Below, one piece after another: positions 1 through 7,349 of a stretch of 64,000 bases of DNA. A program made the translations under genes and the position numbers. This stretch comes from JBDHWG01 sp046328525 (GTDB lineage Bacteria; Chloroflexota; Anaerolineae; Epilineales; JAHCIE01). The first letter of the stretch is position 1, and each line of letters opens with the position of its first letter. The stretch spans positions 1,178,001 through 1,242,000 of the forward strand of contig JAXLWK010000003.1 of the NCBI GenBank assembly GCA_046328525.1, given 5' to 3'. The notes beneath the pieces were generated by a model. That model saw nothing but the letters and a program-made list of their open reading frames with translations. It had not been told where the DNA came from and did not search any database.

Positions 1-104
1 GAATCGCTGTGTTGGATCACGGCACAAAGATAGCCGAGGGCACGCCGGCCGAAGTACGCGCCAATCCTGTCGTGATCGAAGCCTACCTGGGTCGGGCCGC
101 GTGA
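1..104 (+). CDS. Branched-chain amino-acid ABC transporter ATPase, C-terminal end (LivG-like, partial)
   Basis: Only the last 33 codons are in the window, read from base 3 to the TGA at 102-104. They end in a pattern (…LDHGTKIAEGTPAEVRANPVVIEAYLG…) typical of the C-terminus of LivG, the first of the two cytoplasmic ATPases of branched-chain amino-acid importers. The next gene is LivF-like and starts 23 bases later, the usual livG-livF order. The identification rests on this short tail and the neighbour. Confidence 0.75.
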   Translation, partial: IAVLDHGTKIAEGTPAEVRANPVVIEAYLGRAA

Positions 105-127
105 TGCGTAGCGGAGAGGAAGGGACT

Positions 128-838
128 ATGCTGAAGATCGAGAGTATCGACGCGTATTATGGGCCGATCCAGGCACTGCACAGCGTAAGCCTCGAAGTCG
201 GCAAAGGAGAGATCGTCTGCTTGCTCGGCGGCAACGCTTGCGGAAAAAGCACAACGATGAAAATCATCCTCGGCCTCCTCATCCCGCGCCGGGGTGAGGT
301 GTGGCTCAACGGCGAGCCGATTACCCGGCTCAAGACCCCCGCCCGCATCCGGCGTGGCCTCGCCTCCGTGCCAGAGTCTCGACGTATCTTCCCCCGCATG
401 ACAGTGCGCGAGAACCTTCTCATCGGCGCGTACACGCGCGGTGATGGAGAGATCCAGGCTGACCTGGCGCGGGTGCTGGACATGTTCCCACGTCTCAAGG
501 AACGGCTACGCCAGCTCGGCGGAACGCTCAGCGGCGGCGAACAGCAGATGCTCGCCCTCGGACGCGCGCTCATGAGTCGACCGCAGCTCATCTGCATGGA
601 TGAGCCGAGCATGGGCCTCGCCCCGCAGCTCGTCGAGCGCAGCTTCGAGCTAATCCAAGAGGTCAACGCCACAGGTGTGACGATTTTCGTGGTAGAACAG
701 AACGCTGCGATGGCGCTCAAAATCGCGCACCGCGGCTACGTGCTGCAGAACGGGGCCGTCTTCCTGTCCGGGACGGCGCAAGATCTGCTGGACAATCCGC
801 TCATTCAGCGCGCCTACCTGGGCGAGATCGCGGCTTAA
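128..838 (+). CDS. livF: Branched-chain amino-acid ABC transporter ATPase LivF
   Basis: A 236-residue ABC ATPase of normal LivF length. The Walker A is GGNACGKST (about residues 34-42; Ala-Cys where Gly-Ala is usual), the signature is LSGGEQQMLALGRALM, the Walker B is LICMDEPSMGLAP, and the C-terminal IQRAYLGE is the LivF hallmark. It energises import of Leu/Ile/Val or related amides together with LivG, whose end lies just upstream. The start at 128 is chosen because GGAGAGGAAGGG stands 5 bases before it; an in-frame GTG at 101 overlaps the previous stop and has no better site. No other transporter genes follow. Confidence 0.9.
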   Translation: MLKIESIDAYYGPIQALHSVSLEVGKGEIVCLLGGNACGKSTTMKIILGLLIPRRGEVWLNGEPITRLKTPARIRRGLASVPESRRIFPRMTVRENLLIGAYTRGDGEIQADLARVLDMFPRLKERLRQLGGTLSGGEQQMLALGRALMSRPQLICMDEPSMGLAPQLVERSFELIQEVNATGVTIFVVEQNAAMALKIAHRGYVLQNGAVFLSGTAQDLLDNPLIQRAYLGEIAA

Positions 839-1034
839 GTCAGACCGCAACTTCGCTCTTCCACGCTGAACTGTGGAAGTACTCCGGAACGTCGCGAGGG
901 AAGGGAAGGATATCGTCACAATCCCCAGGCTGTCCGCGTCTCTGTTCCTCTCGTAGCGCAGTATTCGCCGTGACGGGCAATTTGTGTACAATTAGCGGAT
1001 ACCTCCGCTCTCATACTTGTAGGGAAGGCATTCC

Positions 1035-2462
1035 ATGATCCCTGACGCTACACTCAATACCGGGACAACCTTGGACGTCGCCTACCAGGATTTCTGTCGC
1101 CGCTATCCGGCATTCGCGGGCACACGAGTTTTGGATGACCTGCGCGTCACGGAGTACCGGCGGTTGGACGCCAAGGGACACATCTACCTCGATTACACCG
1201 GCGGCGGACTCTACGCCGAGTCCCAGATACGCCGGCACATGGATTTGCTGGCCAACGACGTCTTCGGCAATCCCCACTCCTCCAACCCCACCTCCCACCT
1301 GTCCACCGAGGTGGACGAGCAGGCCCGCGCCTACGTCCTGGAGTACTTCAACGCCTCGCCGGACGAATACGTGGTCATTTTCACGATGAACGCCAGCGGG
1401 GCCTTGAAGCTCGTGGGGGAATCGTACCCGTTCACGCCGCGCAGCCGCTACCTCCTGACCTTTGACAACCACAACTCCGTCAACGGCATCCGCGAGTTTG
1501 CGCGCAGCAAGAATGCGTCGGTGACGTATGTGCCGGTCGTGCTGCCGGAACTACGGATGGACGAGGCGCGCCTCTTCGACGAGTTGGGGCGTACCCTGCG
1601 CGGCACGAACAACCTGTTCGCCTACCCCGCCCAATCCAATTTCTCAGGCGTGCAGCATCCGTTGGAGTGGATCGAGGCGGCGCAGTCGCGGGGGTGGGAC
1701 GTGCTGCTAGACGCCGCAGCCTTTGCGCCCACGAACCGCCTGGACCTCAGCCGCTGGAAGCCGGACTTCATTTCCTTGTCGTTCTACAAACTCTTCGGCT
1801 ACCCCACCGGCATCGGCGCGCTGCTCGTGCGCAAGGGGGCGCTTGCCAGGCTGCGCCGCCCGTGGTTCGCCGGCGGCACGATCACGATGGCCTCAGTGCA
1901 GGGCGATGGGCACTTCCTCGCCGACGGCGAAGCTGGTTTCGAGGACGGCACGATCAACTATCTCAACATTCCGGCCGTCGAGATCGGCTTGCGCCACCTC
2001 GCGTCGATCGGCATTGACACCATCCACACGCGGGTCGAGTGCCTCACCGGCTGGCTTCTGGACGAGTTGGGCGCGCTGCGGCACAGCAATGGCGCCCCCC
2101 TCGTGCGCATCTATGGGCCGACAGACACCCGGATGCGCGGCGGCACCGTCACCGTCAATTTCTTTGACCCTCAGGGCAAGCTGTACGACTCCCGCTGGGT
2201 CGAGCAGCAGGCGAATGCCGTGAACATCTCCCTGCGCACGGGCGTGTTCTGCAACCCGGGCGCGGGCGAGATCATGAACGGGCTGACCGCCGACGACATG
2301 CAGCGCTACTGCCACGGCACGGACAAGATGACCTTCGAGCAGTTCATCGAGGCGATGGACGGCAAGGCATCCGGCGCCGTGCGTATCTCCGTCGGCCTGG
2401 CGACAACGTTTGGCGATCTCTACCGCTTCCTGGCCTTCGTCCGAGGCTTCCGCAACGCCTGA
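1035..2462 (+). CDS. Class V aminotransferase, molybdenum-cofactor-sulfurase-like
   Basis: A 475-residue PLP-dependent fold-type I enzyme. The motif FYKLFGYPTGIGALLV contains the PLP lysine (about residue 252) in the form characteristic of the N-terminal domain of Mo-cofactor sulfurases (MOCOS). The N-terminus (YLDYTGGGLY) and TGVFCNPG also fit that group. In the family a cysteine desulfurase-type reaction moves sulfur from L-cysteine. The MOSC domain that completes eukaryotic MOCOS is absent and no molybdo-enzyme lies nearby, so the substrate is open. GGGAAGG stands before the ATG. It is monocistronic and faces a convergent gene across a strong hairpin. Confidence 0.75.
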   Translation: MIPDATLNTGTTLDVAYQDFCRRYPAFAGTRVLDDLRVTEYRRLDAKGHIYLDYTGGGLYAESQIRRHMDLLANDVFGNPHSSNPTSHLSTEVDEQARAYVLEYFNASPDEYVVIFTMNASGALKLVGESYPFTPRSRYLLTFDNHNSVNGIREFARSKNASVTYVPVVLPELRMDEARLFDELGRTLRGTNNLFAYPAQSNFSGVQHPLEWIEAAQSRGWDVLLDAAAFAPTNRLDLSRWKPDFISLSFYKLFGYPTGIGALLVRKGALARLRRPWFAGGTITMASVQGDGHFLADGEAGFEDGTINYLNIPAVEIGLRHLASIGIDTIHTRVECLTGWLLDELGALRHSNGAPLVRIYGPTDTRMRGGTVTVNFFDPQGKLYDSRWVEQQANAVNISLRTGVFCNPGAGEIMNGLTADDMQRYCHGTDKMTFEQFIEAMDGKASGAVRISVGLATTFGDLYRFLAFVRGFRNA

Positions 2463-2466
2463 ACGC

Positions 2467-2506
2467 GAGGGCTGGCGGCGTCGAACCCACGACGCCGCCA
2501 GCCCTC
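2467..2506. terminator. 17-bp stem-loop between convergent genes
   Basis: The arms 2467-2483 and 2490-2506 are perfectly complementary (17 bp, GC-rich) around a 6-base loop, 4 bases after the stop of the upstream plus-strand gene and 18 bases from the end of the minus-strand remnant. There is no T-run, but the position suggests a bidirectional terminator or transcript-end stabiliser. Confidence 0.6.
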
Positions 2507-2524
2507 CCACGATCGTGCGCCATG

Positions 2525-2881
2525 TTAGCCGATGTTGAAAGTCGCCGCCTGACGAATGTCGCGCGAGGACGCGCCGACCAGCGCCTCGAACTCGCCCGGC
2601 TCAACCACCCATGCCTTTTGCGCCGGGTTGTAGCAGGCCAGGGCGTCTTTGTCCAGCGTGAACGCGACTGTCTTCGTCTCGCCCGGCGCCAGGTCCACGC
2701 GCGCGAATCCCTTCAGCTCCTTGTGGGGCCGCACAACCCACGACGCAACATCGCGGACGTACACCTGGACCACCGCGGCCCCGGCGCGGCGGCCGGTGTT
2801 CTGGACCTCGACGCTCACCTGTGCGCCGTCAGCCAGCGGCGTCACGCTTAGGTTGCGGTACTCGAACGTCGTGTACGACCA
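2525..2881 (-). pseudogene. GH3 beta-glucosidase, C-terminal fragment only
   Basis: The minus strand encodes about 118 codons that match the C-terminal fibronectin-III-like domain of family 3 glycoside hydrolases: WSYTTFEYRNL at the start, then VYVRDVASWVVRPHKELKGF, LAPGETKTVAFTLDKDAL and a C-terminal GEFEALVGASSRDIR. A full GH3 enzyme has about 700-850 residues, and the catalytic part is absent. Upstream of the Trp codon (2879-2881) the homology stops, and the next 60 bases to the beta-mannosidase stop carry no GH3-like sequence. The first in-frame start (GTG at 2845) lies inside the domain, so this is a deletion remnant, probably not functional. Confidence 0.75.
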
Positions 2882-2941
2882 ACGCCTGGCTCGTGGACAG
2901 TGTGCTGGTCATAGCACAGTTCATCCTTGTCATCTGGCTCT

Positions 2942-5413
2942 TCAAACGTGGGTGTACGAGTCGTACACCGAGCGGACGCACAGCGCCGCCTCCGCCTCGA
3001 CTGCGCTCCAGCCGGCGGGGATTGGGCAGGTGACGGTCACGGTTCGGCCCGCCGGCAGGTCGAAGTAGTTGTCGCTGAAGATGGTATCCGCCCCGTCAAG
3101 GGATAGCTCCACCAGCCGCGCGAGGGAGGTCGTCGCCAGGTTGACCGTGAACTGCCCGTCCTGGACGTGCAGGGCCACCATCAGGCCGGGGTCGGCGAGC
3201 GACAGGTGCTTGGTCGGCGCGCAGGACGCCACCTGGAGCGCCAGGCGCTGGGCGTCCTGCCACAGCTCGGCCACGAACACAACCTCGCGCGCGTTCTCGT
3301 CCGACACCTGGTCGGCGAAGTCCAGGGTGCGCACGTGGGTGGCGGCGCGGGGCGCGGCCTGGACAGGCTCCTCCCCAAACGCCAGCGTCTCGCCATCCAG
3401 CGCCTCCAGCGTCCAGCGGATCTGCCCCGTCCACGCCTGGGCCGTGTCGTTGGTCACGTAGAGGCCCTGGCGCGGCGGCGCATCTTCGATGGACAGGAGA
3501 ATCGGGGCGTAGAAGCGGCGGGCGGCGTAGTGGAGCGCCTTCCAGCGGCCAAAGTAGTCCACGCTGGACCAGGATGCGACGGGCCAGCAATCGTTGAGCT
3601 GCCAGTAGAGCGTGCCGGCGACGCGCTTCGGGTGGCGGCGCCAGTGTTCCACACCGTAGCGGATGCCCTCCGCCTGGAGCGCCAGGCTGAGGTAGACGAG
3701 GGACGAGAAGTTGTCCGGCATGCGGAACGTGTCGCCCATCTGCGCCATTATCAGCGCGTTGCCGCTGGCGTTCTTCTGGTGCTGCTCCATGATGTAGGAG
3801 GTCATGTTCCAGTCGGCCTCCTCGGCGTAGGTACGGATGGTGGGCAGCGGCGGGAGGGCCTGGAAGCCGAACTCGCTCATGAAGCGCGGGTACTGGTCGC
3901 GGTAAGCCGTGAACGGCTGGCGCCCGTGCCAGACATCCCAGTAGTGAGCGTCGCCCTGGCGCTGGCCGTTCGGGTCCTCGAACGGAGTGTCCGACGAAGG
4001 CGAGCTGGGCCAGTAGGCGCGATCCGGATCCTCGGTGGCGCACCACTGGGGGAGAATGTGGTGGAAGAACCTGTCATAGGCGTTCTTGAGGTCCTGAAAC
4101 TTAGGCTGGTTCCAGCCCCAGTCATGCCAGCCTTGCTCCATCTCGTTGTTGCCGCACCACAGCGCCAGGCTCGTCCGATGCCGCAGGCGGCGGACATTCT
4201 CGACGGCCTCGGCGCGCACGTTCTCGACGAAATCGAGATTGTCCAGCGGGTAGATGCTGCACGAGAAGATGAAATCCTGCCACACCAGAATGCCGTAGCG
4301 GTCGCACAGGTCGTAGAAGCGCTCTTCCTCGTAGAAGCCGCCGCCCCACACCCGCAGCATGTTCTGGTGCGTCTCGGCCGCCGACCGGATCAGCCACTCC
4401 AGGGACTCGTCCGTCAGGCGGGTCGGGAAGGAGTCGGCCGGAATCCAGTTCGAGCCTTTGGCGAAGATCGGCACGCCGTTGACGACGAACACAAACGAGC
4501 GGCCGTACTCGTCCTCGTCTTGGCGCAGCGCGATGGTGCGCAGTCCGATCTTGTACTCACGGTTGTCGAAGGGCGTGTCGCGGTCGGCGGCGACTAGCTC
4601 GACCTCCACGCGGTATAGGGGCTGGTCGCCGTAGCCGTTGGGCCACCAGAGCTGCGGGTCGGGGATCGGGACGCTCACGCGCGCGACGCCATGGCCGACG
4701 ATCCCGCTCCCGGCCAGGGTTGCCCCTTGGGGCGTGGTGATACGCGCTCGGACGCGCAACGCCCCCGCGCCCCACTGCTCCACCGTCGCCTGCACATCCA
4801 CGCTCACCACGCCGTCGGCATGCTGCTGGCGCAGGTGGACGTCGGCCAGGCGCGCGGCTGTGACGCCTTCGAGACGGATATCCTTCCAGATACCGATGGG
4901 TGGAAGCTGCGGGCCCCAATCCCACCCGAACTGGCACGGCGCTTTGCGGAGGTGCGGGCCACCTGGAATGGCCTGGGACACGCCGAGGAGCGGACGCACG
5001 GCCTGGCGCTGCGTGACGTAGCGCACCGGCGACTCGAATCGGATGTAAAGCTCGTTCTCGCCGGGGTGGAGGCGTGACGTCACGTCCCAACGGTACTGCC
5101 GGAACATGTTCTCCGCGCGCCCCAGCTCCTGGCCGTTCAGAGCGACCGTCGCCAGGGTATCGAGGCCATCGCAGACGAGGAAGACGTGGTCGTCGCCCAG
5201 GATGTCCGCGCCGACGGTGAAGCTCGTTCGGTAGTCCCAGTCGGACTCGGCGACCCAGGCCACATGCTTCTCGTTGTCGCCGTAGAAGGGGTCGGGGATG
5301 CGGCCCAGGGCCAGCAGGTCAACATGAATGCTGCCGGGCACGTGCCCCGGCAGCCACTCCGCCTGGCCCGCCTGGCGGAACTGCCAGGCGCCCGCGAGAG
5401 ACTGAATGTGCAT
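2942..5413 (-). CDS. Beta-mannosidase, glycoside hydrolase family 2
   Basis: An 823-residue enzyme of normal length for GH2 beta-mannosidases, which release mannose from the non-reducing end of manno-oligosaccharides. The jelly-roll sugar-binding domain (GAWQFRQAG… to about residue 170) and the immunoglobulin-like domain precede the TIM barrel. The acid/base Glu is in WCGNNEM (about E424) and the nucleophile in MSEFGFQALP (about E514), spaced as in characterised family members. There is no signal peptide, so it acts in the cytoplasm on imported sugars. The start at 5413 has AAGGAA upstream; an open frame continues further upstream only because it enters the remnant of another gene. Confidence 0.9.
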   Translation of the reverse strand: MHIQSLAGAWQFRQAGQAEWLPGHVPGSIHVDLLALGRIPDPFYGDNEKHVAWVAESDWDYRTSFTVGADILGDDHVFLVCDGLDTLATVALNGQELGRAENMFRQYRWDVTSRLHPGENELYIRFESPVRYVTQRQAVRPLLGVSQAIPGGPHLRKAPCQFGWDWGPQLPPIGIWKDIRLEGVTAARLADVHLRQQHADGVVSVDVQATVEQWGAGALRVRARITTPQGATLAGSGIVGHGVARVSVPIPDPQLWWPNGYGDQPLYRVEVELVAADRDTPFDNREYKIGLRTIALRQDEDEYGRSFVFVVNGVPIFAKGSNWIPADSFPTRLTDESLEWLIRSAAETHQNMLRVWGGGFYEEERFYDLCDRYGILVWQDFIFSCSIYPLDNLDFVENVRAEAVENVRRLRHRTSLALWCGNNEMEQGWHDWGWNQPKFQDLKNAYDRFFHHILPQWCATEDPDRAYWPSSPSSDTPFEDPNGQRQGDAHYWDVWHGRQPFTAYRDQYPRFMSEFGFQALPPLPTIRTYAEEADWNMTSYIMEQHQKNASGNALIMAQMGDTFRMPDNFSSLVYLSLALQAEGIRYGVEHWRRHPKRVAGTLYWQLNDCWPVASWSSVDYFGRWKALHYAARRFYAPILLSIEDAPPRQGLYVTNDTAQAWTGQIRWTLEALDGETLAFGEEPVQAAPRAATHVRTLDFADQVSDENAREVVFVAELWQDAQRLALQVASCAPTKHLSLADPGLMVALHVQDGQFTVNLATTSLARLVELSLDGADTIFSDNYFDLPAGRTVTVTCPIPAGWSAVEAEAALCVRSVYDSYTHV

Positions 5414-5436
5414 AGTCGGTTCCTTACATACTCGGT

Positions 5437-5668
5437 TCAAGCGCCGGTTGCCTTGATGTCGGCGATGTAGTCGAACAGCGTGCTGATTGTACGCGAACAG
5501 GGTCTCGTAGGTCAGCAAGTGGTTGCCCATGCCGGGCCAGCCGGGGTTGTTGTTCAGCGGGTTGAACGTCTTGGGCGCCTGCCACTGGAGACCGGCGATG
5601 TCGAGCGTCTCATTCCGCGGAATCTGCTGGGGGGCAGCCACCTGGCCGTCGGCAGGCGCGGCGGCTTC
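5437..5668 (-). pseudogene. Internally deleted ABC sugar/peptide-binding protein gene
   Basis: Directly after the lacI stop, in the same frame, the minus strand reads an Ala/Pro-rich stretch followed by IPRNETLDIAGLQWQAPKTF and GNHLLTYETLFAYN. This resembles the region just behind the linker of family 5 substrate-binding proteins; the intact gene at 24461 has VPRNQTLNLGW at the same place. At about 5482-5485 the frame shifts into TLFDYIADIKATGA and a stop at 5437-5439, which looks like the C-terminus of such a protein. About 500 codons of the middle, and the signal-peptide end, appear to be missing. The assignment of the short C-terminal piece is less certain than that of the N-terminal piece. 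Confidence 0.6.
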
Positions 5669-6706
5669 TCATCCGTCCAGGGCAAAGCGCGTCGCGCCGC
5701 AAGACGCCCGGATCACCAGGTGGGTGGGCAGGCGCTCTTTCGCCAGGCGTCGCTGTGGGTCATCGAATCCGTCTATGAGCAGCTCGACGGCCGCAGCGCC
5801 CAGTTGAGCGATGGGCTGGTACACGGTCGTGAGCGGGGGATTGGCGTAGGATGCGGCGGGCAGATCGTCGAAGCCGACAACGGCAATCTCGTCCGGAATG
5901 TCGAGGCCAGCCTCGTGGATGGCGCGCAGGGCGCCGACGGCCATGGTGTCGCTGGCGACGAAGACGGCCGTGGGGCGCGTCGTGAGCGCCAGCAGGTCGC
6001 GCATGCGCGTGTAGCCGCTTTCCTGGGTAAAGTCGCCGTTGACGATCAGCTCCGGCAGGATCGGGATGCCGGCTTCGAGCAGCGCTTGCTTGTAGCCATC
6101 GCGCCGCTCCAGGGCGGCTACCATCTGCAGCGAGCCGGTGACGCAGGCGATGCGGCGGTGGCCGAGCTTGATGAGGTGCGTCACACCCGCGTAGGCCCCC
6201 TCGCGGTTGTCAACGTCTACCGAGGCCACGTTATGGAAGAACGGGTGTTGGCCGATGAGGACAAGGCGCATCTGGTCCTTGATAAGCAGCGGCAAGATCG
6301 GGTCGTCAATGTCGCTCGACAGCATGATGAGGCCGTCGAAGTGGCCGCCTTTGAGGATGCGGTTATAGAACCCCGGCTCCATGTCGGCGGTCATCATGGA
6401 CAGCATCAGAAAGTAACCGCGCCGCTGGGCGGCCTCCGCGACCCCTTGGATGACCGAGCCGAAGAACGGGTCGGAGAAGATGATGCCGGCCGTGCGCGGG
6501 ATGAGCAGCCCAATAACCTGGGTGCGGCGGCTCGCCAGGCTGCGCGCCGCGGCGCGGGGCGCGTAGCCGTTTTCCTCGATGATACGCAAGACGCGCTGGC
6601 GGACTTCAGGCCGGACGCTGGGGTGATTGTTGAGAACGCGGGAGACGGTTGAGCGCGAGACGCCGGCCATTTCGGCGATCTGTTCAATGTGCAGCGACGA
6701 AGACAT
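5669..6706 (-). CDS. LacI-family transcriptional repressor
   Basis: A 345-residue regulator with an N-terminal helix-turn-helix (IEQIAEMAGVSRSTVSRVLNN, about residues 7-27, with the PSVRPEVRQRV hinge helix) and a periplasmic-binding-protein-like sensor domain (LLIPRTAGIIFSDPFFG… to RASCG). It probably controls the adjacent mannoside genes, now partly deleted, in response to a sugar. The start at 6706 puts the helix-turn-helix at the very N-terminus. The ATG overlaps a perfect 14-bp LacI-type palindrome, whose GGGAG half also serves as ribosome-binding site. An upstream in-frame start near 6784 would add a tail unusual for the family. Confidence 0.9.
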   Translation of the reverse strand: MSSSLHIEQIAEMAGVSRSTVSRVLNNHPSVRPEVRQRVLRIIEENGYAPRAAARSLASRRTQVIGLLIPRTAGIIFSDPFFGSVIQGVAEAAQRRGYFLMLSMMTADMEPGFYNRILKGGHFDGLIMLSSDIDDPILPLLIKDQMRLVLIGQHPFFHNVASVDVDNREGAYAGVTHLIKLGHRRIACVTGSLQMVAALERRDGYKQALLEAGIPILPELIVNGDFTQESGYTRMRDLLALTTRPTAVFVASDTMAVGALRAIHEAGLDIPDEIAVVGFDDLPAASYANPPLTTVYQPIAQLGAAAVELLIDGFDDPQRRLAKERLPTHLVIRASCGATRFALDG

Positions 6707-6719
6707 GGGAGCGCTCCCA
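6706..6719. promoter_or_regulatory. LacI-type operator O1 on the repressor start codon
   Basis: TGGGAGCGCTCCCA is a perfect palindrome with the central CG and TG…CA ends of LacI-family operators. It overlaps the lacI ATG and its ribosome-binding site, so binding would block transcription of the repressor gene itself. A second near-perfect copy lies at 6917-6930. Confidence 0.75.
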
Positions 6720-6916
6720 GGAAGGCGCAAAACAACCTCCAGACATCTCGCGTGCGAGCCGCCTAGAGGAACACAGATGAACATAACTCGTCTGCATTGA
6801 CGCTACGATGCCTCGGTTGGCCGGCAATCTGCGCCTGCGCAGGCTGATAGAAGCCGATTCGGGGCAGTTCGAGGCCCTGCGCCGCCCCAAACCGATGCTT
6901 TACCTGGAACGCGCCG

Positions 6917-6930
6917 TGGGAGCGCTCCTA
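6917..6930. promoter_or_regulatory. LacI-type operator O2
   Basis: TGGGAGCGCTCCTA differs from O1 by one base and lies 211 bp (about 20 helical turns) upstream of it in the gene-free region before lacI. The pair could hold a repression loop over the lacI promoter, or O2 could be the operator of a lost divergent gene. Confidence 0.7.
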
Positions 6931-7050
6931 AGCCCATTTTCCATGATACATCGCATTCAGCCGCTTGTCAAGGGGGGGGGGCGGCAAATTCGCGGCGAGT
7001 TCGCTACGCCTGTTAGCTGTGGTGGTCGCTTCACAAAACAGCTTGGAACG

Positions 7051-7076
7051 GTAGCGCCGACTGCAGTCGGCGCTAC
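7051..7076. repeat. Perfect 26-bp palindrome, GTAGCG…CGCTAC family
   Basis: The sequence is its own reverse complement over 26 bases, with the core GACTGCAGTC. The same general design (GTAG, then a GACT…AGTC core, then CTAC) recurs as an inverted repeat at 20586-20642, and a shorter GCCGACT…AGTCGGC hairpin lies at 48332-48348. This suggests a dispersed palindromic element. Confidence 0.65.
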
Positions 7077-7125
7077 AGGCTCAAATTGATGTGGAGTTAC
7101 CCAATCCTGCAAACGCTGCGCTTCC

Positions 7126-7275
7126 GCGCCGCTGCCCGACGCGAAGACGGGGCAACGCTACCACAACATCTTCACGGGCCAGGCGCTGAGTGTGGCAGGC
7201 GGCGCGGGTCAGGCGGGATTGCGCGTGGCGGATGTCCTGGCGCGCTTCCCCGTCGCCCTGCTGACGCCAGCGTAG
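7126..7275 (+). pseudogene. Fragment resembling the C-terminus of maltooligosyltrehalose synthase (TreY)
   Basis: The frame read from about 7126 to the TAG at 7273-7275 gives APLPDAKTGQRYHNIFTG, then a Gly/Ala linker and LRVADVLARFPVALL. This resembles the last 50 residues of TreY, which end in a (W/Y)xNVFTG… LAxxFPVALL pattern. No start and no other part of the gene precede it, so it is a relic if the match is right. The assignment is by recalled motif only. Confidence 0.5.
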
Positions 7276-7299
7276 CCAATTGCTTTGCATTAGGAATCG

Positions 7300-7330
7300 T
7301 GTAGGGGCGGGTCTGAAACCCGCCCCTACA
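7300..7330. repeat. Hairpin repeat, TGTAGGGGCGGGT type
   Basis: The arms 7300-7312 and 7318-7330 are perfectly complementary (13 bp) around CTGAA and are followed by TTTT on the plus strand. A close relative stands at 26504-26532. It lies 19 bases beyond the end of the minus-strand operon and may also terminate transcription. Confidence 0.65.
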
Positions 7331-7349
7331 TTTTATCACGAATACCCGT

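Larger units (their letters stand above)
6785..7349. other. Gene-poor interval with operator, palindromes and a gene scrap
   Basis: No intact gene is visible. The interval holds LacI operator O2 (6917-6930), a G-run near 6971-6981, a perfect 26-bp palindrome (7051-7076), a treY-like fragment (about 7126-7275) and a hairpin repeat (7300-7330). Confidence 0.7.

Noticed and set aside
3167..4597. A 476-codon plus-strand frame inside the beta-mannosidase gene
   Set aside because: The minus strand has the full GH2 pattern with both catalytic glutamates; the plus-strand product is a shadow.
5414..5641. A longer beta-mannosidase starting at 5641
   Set aside because: The extra N-terminus is the remnant of a binding-protein gene; the GH2 jelly-roll begins at the start 5413, which has its own ribosome site.
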